Below are positions 6,835 through 16,542 of a DNA stretch of 18,848 bases, piece by piece. Source of the stretch: Oscillospiraceae bacterium (GTDB lineage: Bacteria; Bacillota; Clostridia; Oscillospirales; Oscillospiraceae); assembly GCA_016295225.1 (NCBI GenBank), contig JAEDLP010000023.1, positions 1-18,848 on the forward strand, in the 5' to 3' direction. The notes beneath the pieces are model-generated. The model saw nothing but the letters and a program-made list of their open reading frames with translations. It had not been told where the DNA came from and searched no databases. The position numbers were made by a program, and so were the translations under genes. How positions within the stretch are numbered: the stretch's first letter is position 1; the number at the start of each line of letters is the position of its first letter.

Positions 6835-7773
6835 ATGCTGAACGCTGATATTCACACCGTGGTGGTGGCCGGCGCGGGCACTATGGGCGTCACCCTCGCC
6901 CGGCTCTTTGCCCAGAGCGGCTGCGCCGTCACCCTCTGGAACCGCCGCCAGGTCTCCTTGGACAAAGCCCAGGAGCGCATCGCCAACGACCTGGCCGTCC
7001 TCCGGGACCAGGGCCGCCTGACCGAGTCCATGGATGCCATCACCGGGCGCATCCAATACACCACCGATTTCGCCGTCTATGAAACCGCCGACTTCGTGGT
7101 GGAGAACATCGCCGAGGATCTGACCGTAAAACAGGACTTTTTCCGCACAATCTGCAAGCTTGTCCCCGAGACCACCGTCCTGGCCACCAACACCTCCGGC
7201 CTGCGGGTCACGGATATTGCACAGGCCGTGGAAAAGCCTGAGCGTTTCTGCGGCATGCACTGGTGGAATCCCCCGGATCTGATCCCCCTGGTGGAAGTCA
7301 CCAAGGGCGACCAGACCAGCCAGGAAGCCGCCCAGATTGTCTATGACCTGGCCCTCTCCCTGGAGAAAAAGCCCGTCATTGTGAAGAAGGATATTTTGGG
7401 CATCATCGGCAACCGCCTCCAGTACGCCGTCCTCCGGGAGGCCCTCCACATCATAGAGCTGGGGGCCGCCGGTCCCGAGGAAGTGGATGCCGCCATGAAG
7501 TACGGCCCCGGCTTCCGATATTCCATCCTGGGTCCCCTGGAAACCGTGGATCTGGGCGGCCTGGATATCTTCCGGGCGGTGAGCAACTACCTCTTCCAAG
7601 ACCTGGGCGCAGAACAGCGCAGCCCCGTCCTCAACGAGCTGGCCGACCAGGGCCGCCTGGGAATCAAGACCGGCGCGGGCTTCTACGACTACGCGCCCGG
7701 CGAAGGGGCGGAAAAGATCCGCTGGCGCAACGATCTCTTCCAGAAGCAGTGGGATCTGCTGAAAGACCAATAA
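6835..7773 (+). CDS. 3-hydroxyacyl-CoA dehydrogenase family protein (NAD-dependent)
   Basis: A 312-residue enzyme with an N-terminal Rossmann domain (VVVAGAGTMG, glycine-rich loop at residues 13-18), the NTSGL motif at 119-123 and a catalytic-type His-Glu pair (His142 in GMHWWNPP, Glu154 in PLVEV). A C-terminal helical domain follows, with GNRLQYAVLREALHI and GAGFYDY. The layout matches 3-hydroxybutyryl-CoA dehydrogenases, which oxidise L-3-hydroxyacyl-CoA with NAD. However, the usual HFFNP loop is replaced by HWWNPPDLIP, a variant also seen in relatives acting on other hydroxy acids, so the substrate is uncertain. The ATG follows AAGGAGGAA (6821-6829). It is a single-gene unit bounded by terminators, without the thiolase, crotonase or acyl-CoA dehydrogenase genes of a butyrate operon. 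Confidence 0.85.
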   Translation: MLNADIHTVVVAGAGTMGVTLARLFAQSGCAVTLWNRRQVSLDKAQERIANDLAVLRDQGRLTESMDAITGRIQYTTDFAVYETADFVVENIAEDLTVKQDFFRTICKLVPETTVLATNTSGLRVTDIAQAVEKPERFCGMHWWNPPDLIPLVEVTKGDQTSQEAAQIVYDLALSLEKKPVIVKKDILGIIGNRLQYAVLREALHIIELGAAGPEEVDAAMKYGPGFRYSILGPLETVDLGGLDIFRAVSNYLFQDLGAEQRSPVLNELADQGRLGIKTGAGFYDYAPGEGAEKIRWRNDLFQKQWDLLKDQ

Positions 7774-7787
7774 AGCAAGGAAACTTG

Positions 7788-7823
7788 ACACGCCTGCCCA
7801 AAGGGGACAGGCGTGTTTGTTTT
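7788..7823 (+). terminator. Rho-independent terminator after the hydroxyacyl-CoA dehydrogenase gene
   Basis: Stem ACACGCCTG (7788-7796) with CAGGCGTGT (7808-7816), extended inward by CCC/GGG pairing, followed by a T-rich tail (TTGTTTT). Confidence 0.85.
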
Positions 7824-7876
7824 CTCCCACCGATTCTTCTACAAAACGCAGAATTGTATTTTCCCTCTAAAATATC

Positions 7877-7904
7877 TTGATTTTTCGCGAACCTATAGTA
7901 TAAT
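7877..7904 (+). promoter_or_regulatory. Predicted promoter of ppdK
   Basis: TTGATT (7877-7882), a 16-base spacer and a perfect TATAAT (7899-7904). Transcription would begin near 7911, giving an unusually long leader of about 115 bases before the coding start. The leader contains a possible stem CTGCGC (7958-7963) with GCGCAG (7983-7988), not a recognised riboswitch. Confidence 0.65.
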
Positions 7905-8026
7905 TCAACCAAGAAAAGAGATGGGAATCAAGAATATTCTGGTCCTTTCCGGGCCATCTGCGCTGTTTTGTTAGGAAGGGCGGCGCAGCCCCTCGTCCGG
8001 ATCAGGGCCAAAAGGAGAGTATGAGT

Positions 8027-10657
<2,631 letters not shown>

Positions 10658-10693
10658 CCCCCCTGCCCTGGCTCCAATCAACACAGACCCAAA

Positions 10694-10726
10694 GGGCGCC
10701 TGCTTTCCGCAGGCGCTCTCTTTTTT
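10694..10726 (+). terminator. Rho-independent terminator after ppdK
   Basis: Stem GCGCCTGC (10696-10703) with GCAGGCGC (10709-10716), extendable by two pairs including one G-T, loop TTTCC, followed by a run of six T residues. Confidence 0.9.
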
Positions 10727-10773
10727 CGTATAGCGTTCAATGTTCCGTTGTATACTAGGGCGAGGTGATTTTT

Positions 10774-11244
10774 GTGCGCACAAAGTGGAAATCCTTGCTC
10801 TTGGCTCTGGCGGTTCCCCTGGTCGTGGGCGGCCTGTCCACCCTGGTGACCCGAAACCAGATGACGGCCTTCTCCCAGCTGAACCAGCCACCCTTTTCTC
10901 CCCCGGCCTGGCTGTTTCCGGTGGTATGGACGGTTCTCTTTCTGTTCATGGGTCTGGCCAGCTATCTGGTGGGCCGTTCCGATGCGGACAGCCTGCTCAT
11001 CCGCCGGGCCTTGACCCTTTACGGACTCCAGCTGGTGGTGAATTTCTTCTGGCCCATCCTCTTCTTCAACGGAAAGGTCTATTTCGTCGCCTTCCTGTGG
11101 CTCCTCCTGCTGTGGGGGCTGATCCTGGTCACCATGGTTCAGTTCTACCGGGTGCGGAAAAGCGCCGCCTGGCTCCTGCTCCCCTACCTTCTCTGGGTCA
11201 CCTTCGCCGGGTACCTGAACCTGGGGATCTTTTTGCTCAACTGA
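10774..11244 (+). CDS. TspO/MBR family membrane protein (tryptophan-rich sensory protein)
   Basis: A 156-residue hydrophobic protein with five predicted membrane helices, the size and layout of bacterial TspO. The diagnostic segment NQPPFSPPAWLFPVVWTVLF follows the first helix, and LQLVVNFFWPILFF matches the conserved fourth-helix region. Family members bind porphyrins and related tetrapyrroles and are linked to stress signalling or tetrapyrrole handling; the role in this organism is unknown. The start chosen is GTG at 10774, because GAGGTGA at 10762-10768 lies five bases upstream; a GTG at 10765 is inside that ribosome site. A TATACT at 10751-10756 could be the -10, but no good -35 is visible. 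The gene stands alone and ends at a bidirectional terminator shared with the tRNA-Thr gene. Confidence 0.9.
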   Translation: MRTKWKSLLLALAVPLVVGGLSTLVTRNQMTAFSQLNQPPFSPPAWLFPVVWTVLFLFMGLASYLVGRSDADSLLIRRALTLYGLQLVVNFFWPILFFNGKVYFVAFLWLLLLWGLILVTMVQFYRVRKSAAWLLLPYLLWVTFAGYLNLGIFLLN

Positions 11245-11275
11245 AGACATATTCGGGCTTTTGAGGCCATGAAAA

Positions 11276-11314
11276 CCAAAAAGAAGGACACGCCTTGCGT
11301 GTCCTTCTTTTTGG
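11276..11314. terminator. Bidirectional terminator between the TspO gene and tRNA-Thr
   Basis: A perfect 17-base stem (11276-11292 with 11298-11314) around the loop CCTTG. The arms begin with an A run and end with a T run, so the hairpin works as a terminator for the TspO gene on the plus strand and for the tRNA on the minus strand. The outer three bases of the right arm are the encoded CCA end of the tRNA. Confidence 0.9.
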
Positions 11315-11387
11315 AGCTGGTGACGTGACTCGAACACGCGACCTTCTCATTACGAGTGAGATGCTCTACCAACTGAGCTACACCAGC
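11312..11387 (-). tRNA. tRNA-Thr (anticodon CGT)
   Basis: The minus strand folds into a complete 76-base cloverleaf. The acceptor stem GCTGGTG pairs with CACCAGC. The D arm is GCTC-AGTTGGTA-GAGC. The anticodon arm is TCTCA-CTCGTAA-TGAGA, with CGT reading ACG (threonine). The T arm is GCGTG-TTCGAGT-CACGT, closed by one G-T pair. The discriminator base is T and the CCA end is encoded. It is transcribed alone from a strong promoter and terminates in a hairpin that starts within its CCA. Confidence 0.97.
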
Positions 11388-11416
11388 CTATTCGTTTTTG
11401 CAAATCTGCGGATAGT

Positions 11417-11445
11417 ATTTTACCACAGAAACGCTCTACTGTCAA
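11417..11445 (-). promoter_or_regulatory. Strong promoter of the tRNA-Thr gene
   Basis: On the minus strand a perfect TTGACA (plus 11440-11445), a 17-base spacer and TAAAAT (plus 11417-11422), placing transcription start a little over 20 bases before the mature tRNA 5' end at 11387. Confidence 0.85.
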
Positions 11446-11546
11446 TCCTTTCTTTCTATACATTGGGTATACCGGGGAGGAAACCTTGAAAAAAGGCTGC
11501 TCTGCCCCCGATATTTCCCCAAAAATCGCAAAAATTCTACAAAGAG

Positions 11547-11600
11547 TTATTCACATTTTCCACCGACTTTTCCACACCAGTGTGCACAATCGGTGCACAA
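11547..11600. other. Cluster of DnaA-box-like 9-mers downstream of tsaD
   Basis: Five 9-mers near the DnaA consensus TTATNCACA are packed in 54 bases. On the plus strand: TTATTCACA (11547-11555, exact), TTTTCCACC (11556-11564) and TTTTCCACA (11568-11576, one mismatch). On the minus strand: TTGTGCACA (11581-11589, one mismatch) and TTGTGCACC (11592-11600). An AT-rich stretch lies to the left. The cluster sits between the tRNA promoter and the tsaD stop; no replication gene is near. The remainder of this 219-base gap shows nothing else recognisable. Confidence 0.45.
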
Positions 11601-11606
11601 CCGTTT

Positions 11607-12620
11607 TTAATATCCCAACGAGATATCCCGGTTGGCAAAGGCGTTCAGGTCGGTTCCCGCCCGGGTCCCGGCCAGGTACTCGTAGTACCCCTGGCTGCCG
11701 ATCATAGCGCCGTTGTCCCCGCAGAGTTTTAACGGGGGAAGGTAGAGCTTGCAGCACGCCTGCTCGCAGGCCTTTTCCAGATCCCCCCGGATGCGGGAGT
11801 TGGCGGCCACGCCGCCCACCACGGCCACCTTGCCGTAGCCCAGTTCCCGGGCGGCGGCCATGGTCCGGGGGACCAATTCGTCGCTGACGGCGGCGGAGAA
11901 AGAGGCCGCCAAATCGGCCACGGGCAGTTCCTCTCCCTTCTGCTGGGCGTTGTGGATCAGGTTGAGCATGGCGGTCTTCAGGCCGGAGAAGGACATGTCC
12001 AGGGGGGCATCCTGGACGTGGACCTTGGGCAAAACAAAGGCCTTGTCGTTTCCTCCCTGAGAGGCCCGGTCCAGGGGACCGCCGCCGGGATAGCCTAAGC
12101 CCATGACACGGGCGATTTTATCAAAGCACTCCCCGGCGGCGTCGTCCCGGGTGGCTCCCAAAATCTCCATGTCGGTGTAGCCCTTCACGTCCACAATGAG
12201 GGAGGTACCGCCGGAGACGCACAGGCACACAAAGGGGGGCTCCAGGTCGGGGTGGGCAATGTAGTTGGCGGCGATGTGGCCCCGGACGTGGTGGACGGGA
12301 ATCAGAGGAACCCCCAGGGCATAGGCCACGGACTTGGCAAAATTCACCCCCACCAGCACCGCGCCGATGAGGCCGGGGGCATAGGTCACCGCCACGGCGT
12401 CAATATTCTTCCGGCTCAGGCCCGCCTGGGCCAGAGCCTCGTCGGCCAGGCTGGCAATCACCTCAATGTGCTTCCGGGAGGCCAGTTCAGGCACCACGCC
12501 GCCGTAAATTTTATGCATCTCCACCGAGGAGGCAATGCAGTCGGCCAGGACCTCCCGACCGTCCTTCACCAGGGCCACTGCCGTCTCGTCACAGGAGGAT
12601 TCCACTGCAAGAATGATCAT
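11607..12620 (-). CDS. tsaD: tRNA N6-adenosine threonylcarbamoyltransferase TsaD
   Basis: Catalytic subunit that transfers threonylcarbamoyl to adenine 37 of tRNAs reading ANN codons, working with TsaB and TsaE in bacteria. The 337 residues show the ASKHA-fold start MIILAVESSCDETAVA, the GGVVPELASRKH segment, the metal-binding HxxxH (VHHVRGHIAANY, His111 and His115), the nucleotide-site loop LCVSGGTSLIVDV, and VVGGVAANSRIRGDLE near the C-terminus. Length is normal. The ATG at 12620 overlaps the stop of the preceding acetyltransferase (ATGA), with a ribosome site AAAGGAAG inside that gene. It is the last gene of the polA-rimI-GNAT-tsaD unit. tsaB and tsaE, often neighbours of rimI and tsaD in other bacteria, are not in the window. 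No clear T-tailed terminator follows. Confidence 0.97.
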   Translation of the reverse strand: MIILAVESSCDETAVALVKDGREVLADCIASSVEMHKIYGGVVPELASRKHIEVIASLADEALAQAGLSRKNIDAVAVTYAPGLIGAVLVGVNFAKSVAYALGVPLIPVHHVRGHIAANYIAHPDLEPPFVCLCVSGGTSLIVDVKGYTDMEILGATRDDAAGECFDKIARVMGLGYPGGGPLDRASQGGNDKAFVLPKVHVQDAPLDMSFSGLKTAMLNLIHNAQQKGEELPVADLAASFSAAVSDELVPRTMAAARELGYGKVAVVGGVAANSRIRGDLEKACEQACCKLYLPPLKLCGDNGAMIGSQGYYEYLAGTRAGTDLNAFANRDISLGY

Positions 12621-13264
12621 AGGATTTCTTCCTTTCTCTCTTCCAACCCGGGAAGGGTGGTCTGCTCCGCCCAGGACTCCGGCGGCTGGAGGGGGTGCTC
12701 CGGGTCCCGGGGGATCTGGATGTACCGGTCATAGGCCCACTGGGAAAACTGCCGGCGGTACAATGCCTTGTGGGCCTCCATGGTCCCCGCCTGGGTGCCT
12801 TTCCCGTTGGGGGAGCACAGGCAGACCGCATAGTGGACCCCAAAGAGGATGCAGTCATAGTCCAGGAAAGCATAGCCGTTTCGGCGATAAAAGTCCATCC
12901 GCCGCTTCCGCAGGGGGTCCTGTTCCCCGCCGTCGGGGGCCTCGGACTCCACAATAATGCCGTCCCAATCCCGGAACTGCTCCTTGAGCAGCTGTAAGAT
13001 CTGTCCGCCCAAACCGCCGTTCCGCCGGCTGGCGGTAACCCCCAGGTAGTCAATGAGGACATACTTTCCCCCGGGGCTCTCCCACAGAACAGCGTAGCCC
13101 AGCAGGTCGTCCCCCTCCCAGGCCCCCACGGGGTGATACAGCCCCGACTGACACAGGGCCTCCATGGCGGCGTAGGGCTTGAGCTCCTCGGAGGGAAAGG
13201 CCTCCTTCATCTCTCGGGCATGGAGCCATTTCAGCTCCTCTAAATCCAATTCCCGGAGGGTCAT
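12617..13264 (-). CDS. GNAT-family N-acetyltransferase with C-terminal extension, unknown substrate
   Basis: A 215-residue protein. The central part has the GNAT fold: GYAVLWESPGGKYVLIDYLGV leads into the acetyl-CoA-binding loop ASRRNGGLGGQILQLL (about residues 78-93), a variant of the R/Q-x-x-G-x-G/A motif. MDFYRRNGYAFLDYDCILFG is the usual last strand region. The N-terminus (LRELDLEELKWLHAREMKEAFP) is common in small clostridial acetyltransferases. About 60 residues follow the core (QFSQWAYDRYIQIPRDPEHP and beyond) and are not part of the minimal fold. Start and stop overlap rimI and tsaD by four bases each, so translation is probably coupled. The position between rimI and tsaD hints at a role linked to translation, but no substrate can be named. 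Confidence 0.85.
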   Translation of the reverse strand: MTLRELDLEELKWLHAREMKEAFPSEELKPYAAMEALCQSGLYHPVGAWEGDDLLGYAVLWESPGGKYVLIDYLGVTASRRNGGLGGQILQLLKEQFRDWDGIIVESEAPDGGEQDPLRKRRMDFYRRNGYAFLDYDCILFGVHYAVCLCSPNGKGTQAGTMEAHKALYRRQFSQWAYDRYIQIPRDPEHPLQPPESWAEQTTLPGLEERKEEIL

Positions 13265-13707
13265 CTCGTAAACTCCCGGGTCAGCAGAAGGGCGTCCTCC
13301 TTGGGGTTGTCATAATACCCCTTCCGGCGGCCGGCCTCCCGAAAGCCGTTCTTTTCGTAGAGGGCCACGGCGGCGGTGTTGGAGGGGCGGACCTCCAGGG
13401 TCAGGAAGGCCAAGTTGGCCTGGCCGAACCGGACGAACACATCCAGCAGCCGGTCGGCAATGCCCATCCGGCGGCAGGAGGGCCGGACGGCCACGTTGTC
13501 GATGTAGCCCTCGTCTAAAATCACATGAAGGCCAGCGTAGCCCAAGACCGAACCGTCCTCCCCTTCCGCTACGATGAAGGAGGCGGTGTCGTTATACAGT
13601 TCTTCTTCCAGCATGGCCTCGTTCCAGGGCGTGGAGAAGCACATCCGCTCCAGCTCCGCCACCCCAGCCAGGTGGGAACGATCCATAGGGACCAGTTTGT
13701 AGTTCAT
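13261..13707 (-). CDS. rimI: Ribosomal-protein-alanine N-acetyltransferase RimI
   Basis: A 148-residue GNAT enzyme of RimI size and pattern; RimI acetylates the N-terminal alanine of ribosomal protein S18 in Escherichia coli, and relatives act on other N-termini. Visible elements are CFSTPWNEAMLEEELYN, YIDNVAVRPSCRRMGIADRLL (acetyl-CoA loop RRMGIA) and LEVRPSNTAAVALYEKNGF followed by RKGYYDNPKEDALLL, all typical of RimI. The ATG at 13707 is chosen because AAGGAG lies just upstream, in the 23-base gap after the polA stop. The longer open frame would begin inside polA and has no family similarity. The stop overlaps the next acetyltransferase in an ATGA. Location one gene from tsaD agrees with the frequent rimI-tsaD linkage in Firmicutes. 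Confidence 0.92.
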   Translation of the reverse strand: MNYKLVPMDRSHLAGVAELERMCFSTPWNEAMLEEELYNDTASFIVAEGEDGSVLGYAGLHVILDEGYIDNVAVRPSCRRMGIADRLLDVFVRFGQANLAFLTLEVRPSNTAAVALYEKNGFREAGRRKGYYDNPKEDALLLTREFTR

Positions 13708-13730
13708 GGTAGTTCTCCTTTCGGATGGGC

Positions 13731-16385
13731 TCAGCCCTTGGCTTCCGCCCAGCTTCGTCCGGCCCCCGCGTCGGTGATGAGGGGAACCGAGAACCGCCCG
13801 GCGGCCTCCATCTCCTCGCAAAGAAGTTTTTTCACGGTCTCCTGCTCCTCCTCGGGACACTCCACAATCAGTTCGTCGTGGACCTGGAGGATGAGTTTGG
13901 CCCGGAGGCCCTCAGCCTTCAGGCGGTCAGACACCCGGATCATAGCCAGCTTCATCACATCGGCGGCGGTGCCCTGGATAGGCATGTTCAAAGCCACCCG
14001 CTCGCCGAAAGAGCGGAGGTTGAAATTGGAGGATTGGAGCTCCGGCAACCAGCGGCGGCGGCCCATGAGGGTAGACACATAGCCGTCCTCCTTGCCCTTT
14101 TTCTTGATGTTGTACATATACTCCCGGACCCCGGCGAAGGTGGCCAGGTAGCGCTCCATATACTCTCGGGCCTCCTTCTGGCTGACCCCGATGTCCTGGG
14201 CCAGAGAGAATCCGGAGATGCCGTAGACAATGCCGAAGTTCACCGCCTTGGCCCGGCGGCGAAGCTCGGAGGAGACCTCCTCCACGGGGACCCCGAAGAC
14301 CTGGGATGCCGTCCGGGCGTGGATATCCTCCCCGGAGAGGAAGCTGTCGATCATGTTCTGATCCCCCGCCATGTGGGCCAGAAGCCGCAGCTCGATCTGG
14401 GAGTAGTCGGCGTCCACCAGCACCCAGCCCTCCGGGGCAATGAACATATTCCGGATCTGGGCTCCCAGCTCTGTGCGGACGGGGATGTTCTGAAGGTTGG
14501 GCTCCGTGGAAGACAGGCGGCCCGTGGCGGTAACGGTGTTCTGGAAGCAGGTGTGGATGCGGCCGTCGGGGCCGATGACCTTGGACAAGCCCTCCACGTA
14601 GGTGGAGTTCAGCTTGGTGAGCTGGCGGTACTCCAGAATGTTGTCGATGATGGGGTGGGCCGGGCGGAGCTTTTCCAACACCTCCGCGCTGGTAGAGTAG
14701 CCGGTCTTGGTTTTCTTCACCGGCGGCAGGCCCATGACCTCAAAGAGGATGTGACCCAGCTGCTGGGTGGAGTTCAGGTTGAACTCCTCCCCGGCCTGCC
14801 GGAAGATCTCCTCCTGGAGGGCGGCGATGCCGGTCTTTAAGACGTCCCCGAACTGGGTCAGGGCCTGGTCGTCCACCAGCATCCCCGCCACCTCCATTTC
14901 CGCCAGCACCGGGCAGAGGGGCAGCTCGATCTCCTGGTAAACCCGCATCAGACCCAGCTCCTCTAGCTTGGGGGGCAAGACCTCGTAGAGAGCCAGGATG
15001 AGGGCGGCGTGGCTGGCCATGGTTCCATATGCTTTGGCGGTGGTCTCCTCGTCCTTCCAGGCCTTGGAGCTCAGATAGTCCTTGGCCGGAGGGAAGCTCT
15101 CGGCGAAATACTGGGCCCCCACCTTGTCCAGGTCGTAGCTGCCGTCGGTGGGGGACAGCAGGTAGGCGGCGATGGCCGCGTCGAAGAGGAAGCCTTCGGC
15201 CCGATAGCCCCGCTGTAAGGTCTGGGTCATCACATCCTTGCTGTTATACCCCAGCTTCTGGATGCTGGGGGCAAAGAACGCTTTTAAAAAGTCCTCGTAG
15301 CCCGGGGTCTTGTCCTGGAAGAACAGCCCGGCCTTTTCCCCGCTCTCCCCCCAGCAGACCGCCAGGCCGGACAGGTCGGGGAGGGTCAGCAGGGAGACCG
15401 TCTGGCCCTGCCACAAGTCCAGCAGCTCCCGGACCCGGGCCGTCTCGGTGACCAGCTCCATGTCACAGGTCCCCTCACAGTGGGCGCACTCCCCCTTGGG
15501 GATCTCGGCGGCGTCCAGGCCCATCTGGGCGATGAGCTTGTAGAACTCCAGCTCCTGGAAAATCTCCCGCAGGAGGGTGGCGTTGGCGGGCTTTTTCAAC
15601 GTCTCCTCAGGATCGAAGTCCATGGGGGCGTCGCACCGGATGGTGCACAGGTCGAAGGACTGGAAGGCGCTCTCCCGGCCTTCGGTGAGCTTCTTCTTCA
15701 CGCCGGGCTTGGCGTTGAGGGTCTCCGCGTCCAGCCGCTGGTAAATTTCCTCCAGGGTGCCGTTCTCGTGGAGGAGGGCCATGGCGGTCTTCTCCCCCAC
15801 CCCGGGTACCCCGGGGATGTTGTCCGAGGGGTCCCCCATGAGAGCTTTAAAATCCACCATCTGGGGAGGCTCAAAGCCGTAGGTCTCCCGGAAGGCTCCG
15901 GGGTCCATCTCTTTCGTGGTGGTCTTCCCCATGCGGCTGGTGACCAGCTCGATGTAGGTGTGGTCGGTGACCAGCTGGAGGGAGTCCTTGTCGCCGGTGG
16001 CCACCCGGCAGTCCCAGCCGGCGGCCTCGCATTTCCGGGAGATAGTGCCGATGAGGTCGTCGGCCTCCCACCCGGCCAGCTCGTACCGGGGGATGTTCAT
16101 GGCGTCCAGCACCTGCTTCAGCACGGGCATCTGGACGGCCAGCTCCTCGGGCATCCCCTTGCGTTGGGCCTTGTAGCCCTCGTATGCCAGGTGACGGAAG
16201 GTGGGCTCCTTCCGGTCAAAGGTCACGCACAGGCCGTCGGGGTCCACCTCTTCCTCCATACGGCGGAGGATGTTCAAAAACCCGAAGATAGCGTGGGTGG
16301 GGAACCCTTTCTGATTGGTCAGGGGGTGCATGCCGAAAAAGGCACGGTTGACGATGGAGTTGCCGTCAATCACCAGCAGCTTCAT
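13731..16385 (-). CDS. polA: DNA polymerase I
   Basis: Replication and repair polymerase of 884 residues. Residues 1 to about 290 are the 5'-3' exonuclease/flap nuclease (MKLLVIDGNSIVNRAFFG, CVTFDRKEPTFRH, GWEADDLIGTI, GDPSDNIPGVPGVGEKTA). Residues from about 320 to 480 correspond to the 3'-5' exonuclease domain but lack the DxE pair of motif I (the region reads TVSLLTLPDLSG), so proofreading is probably lost, as in many Firmicutes enzymes. The polymerase part has motif A (DADYSQIELRLLAHMAGD, Asp660), motif B (RRAKAVNFGIVYGIS) and motif C (QVHDELIVE, His836-Asp837-Glu838). The ATG at 16385 has AAAGGA nine bases upstream; longer upstream starts run through the promoter. It is the first gene of the operon with rimI, a GNAT gene and tsaD. 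Confidence 0.97.
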   Translation of the reverse strand: MKLLVIDGNSIVNRAFFGMHPLTNQKGFPTHAIFGFLNILRRMEEEVDPDGLCVTFDRKEPTFRHLAYEGYKAQRKGMPEELAVQMPVLKQVLDAMNIPRYELAGWEADDLIGTISRKCEAAGWDCRVATGDKDSLQLVTDHTYIELVTSRMGKTTTKEMDPGAFRETYGFEPPQMVDFKALMGDPSDNIPGVPGVGEKTAMALLHENGTLEEIYQRLDAETLNAKPGVKKKLTEGRESAFQSFDLCTIRCDAPMDFDPEETLKKPANATLLREIFQELEFYKLIAQMGLDAAEIPKGECAHCEGTCDMELVTETARVRELLDLWQGQTVSLLTLPDLSGLAVCWGESGEKAGLFFQDKTPGYEDFLKAFFAPSIQKLGYNSKDVMTQTLQRGYRAEGFLFDAAIAAYLLSPTDGSYDLDKVGAQYFAESFPPAKDYLSSKAWKDEETTAKAYGTMASHAALILALYEVLPPKLEELGLMRVYQEIELPLCPVLAEMEVAGMLVDDQALTQFGDVLKTGIAALQEEIFRQAGEEFNLNSTQQLGHILFEVMGLPPVKKTKTGYSTSAEVLEKLRPAHPIIDNILEYRQLTKLNSTYVEGLSKVIGPDGRIHTCFQNTVTATGRLSSTEPNLQNIPVRTELGAQIRNMFIAPEGWVLVDADYSQIELRLLAHMAGDQNMIDSFLSGEDIHARTASQVFGVPVEEVSSELRRRAKAVNFGIVYGISGFSLAQDIGVSQKEAREYMERYLATFAGVREYMYNIKKKGKEDGYVSTLMGRRRWLPELQSSNFNLRSFGERVALNMPIQGTAADVMKLAMIRVSDRLKAEGLRAKLILQVHDELIVECPEEEQETVKKLLCEEMEAAGRFSVPLITDAGAGRSWAEAKG

Positions 16386-16439
16386 TGCTTCACTTCCTTT
16401 GCTGCGGGGTCCGGCCCCGCTCAGGTAACATAATAGGAT

Positions 16440-16468
16440 ATTGTAGCAAGATTTGAAGAGAAAATCAA
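16440..16468 (-). promoter_or_regulatory. Predicted promoter of the polA operon
   Basis: On the minus strand TTGATT (plus 16463-16468), a 17-base spacer and TACAAT (plus 16440-16445). The short leader before the polA ATG contains a GC hairpin, GCGGGG with CCCCGC (16404-16420). Confidence 0.75.
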
Positions 16469-16487
16469 TTCTCCCGACAAGAATTGA
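16465..16487. repeat. Inverted repeat between the divergent polA and DUF4234 promoters
   Basis: TCAATTCT (16465-16472) and AGAATTGA (16480-16487) are exact inverted copies separated by seven bases. Each arm overlaps the -35 hexamer of one of the two divergent promoters. It could be an operator, or simply arise from two facing TTGA -35 elements. Confidence 0.5.
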
Positions 16488-16512
16488 CAACCCTTTCCCC
16501 ATCCTTTATATT
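16484..16512 (+). promoter_or_regulatory. Near-consensus promoter of the DUF4234 membrane protein gene
   Basis: Perfect TTGACA (16484-16489), a 17-base spacer and TATATT (16507-16512), about 30 bases before the ATG at 16543. Confidence 0.85.
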
Positions 16513-16542
16513 AGACATATCAACGTGAAAGGAGCTGTCGTT

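Noticed and set aside
11581..11600. The GTGCAC repeats as a tsaD terminator
   Set aside because: A short stem can form, but on the minus strand it is not followed by a T run. The DnaA-box-like reading explains more of the region.
13725..14840. Long plus-strand frames opposite polA (also 15480-16433)
   Set aside because: They mirror the codon pattern of polA and have no family features.
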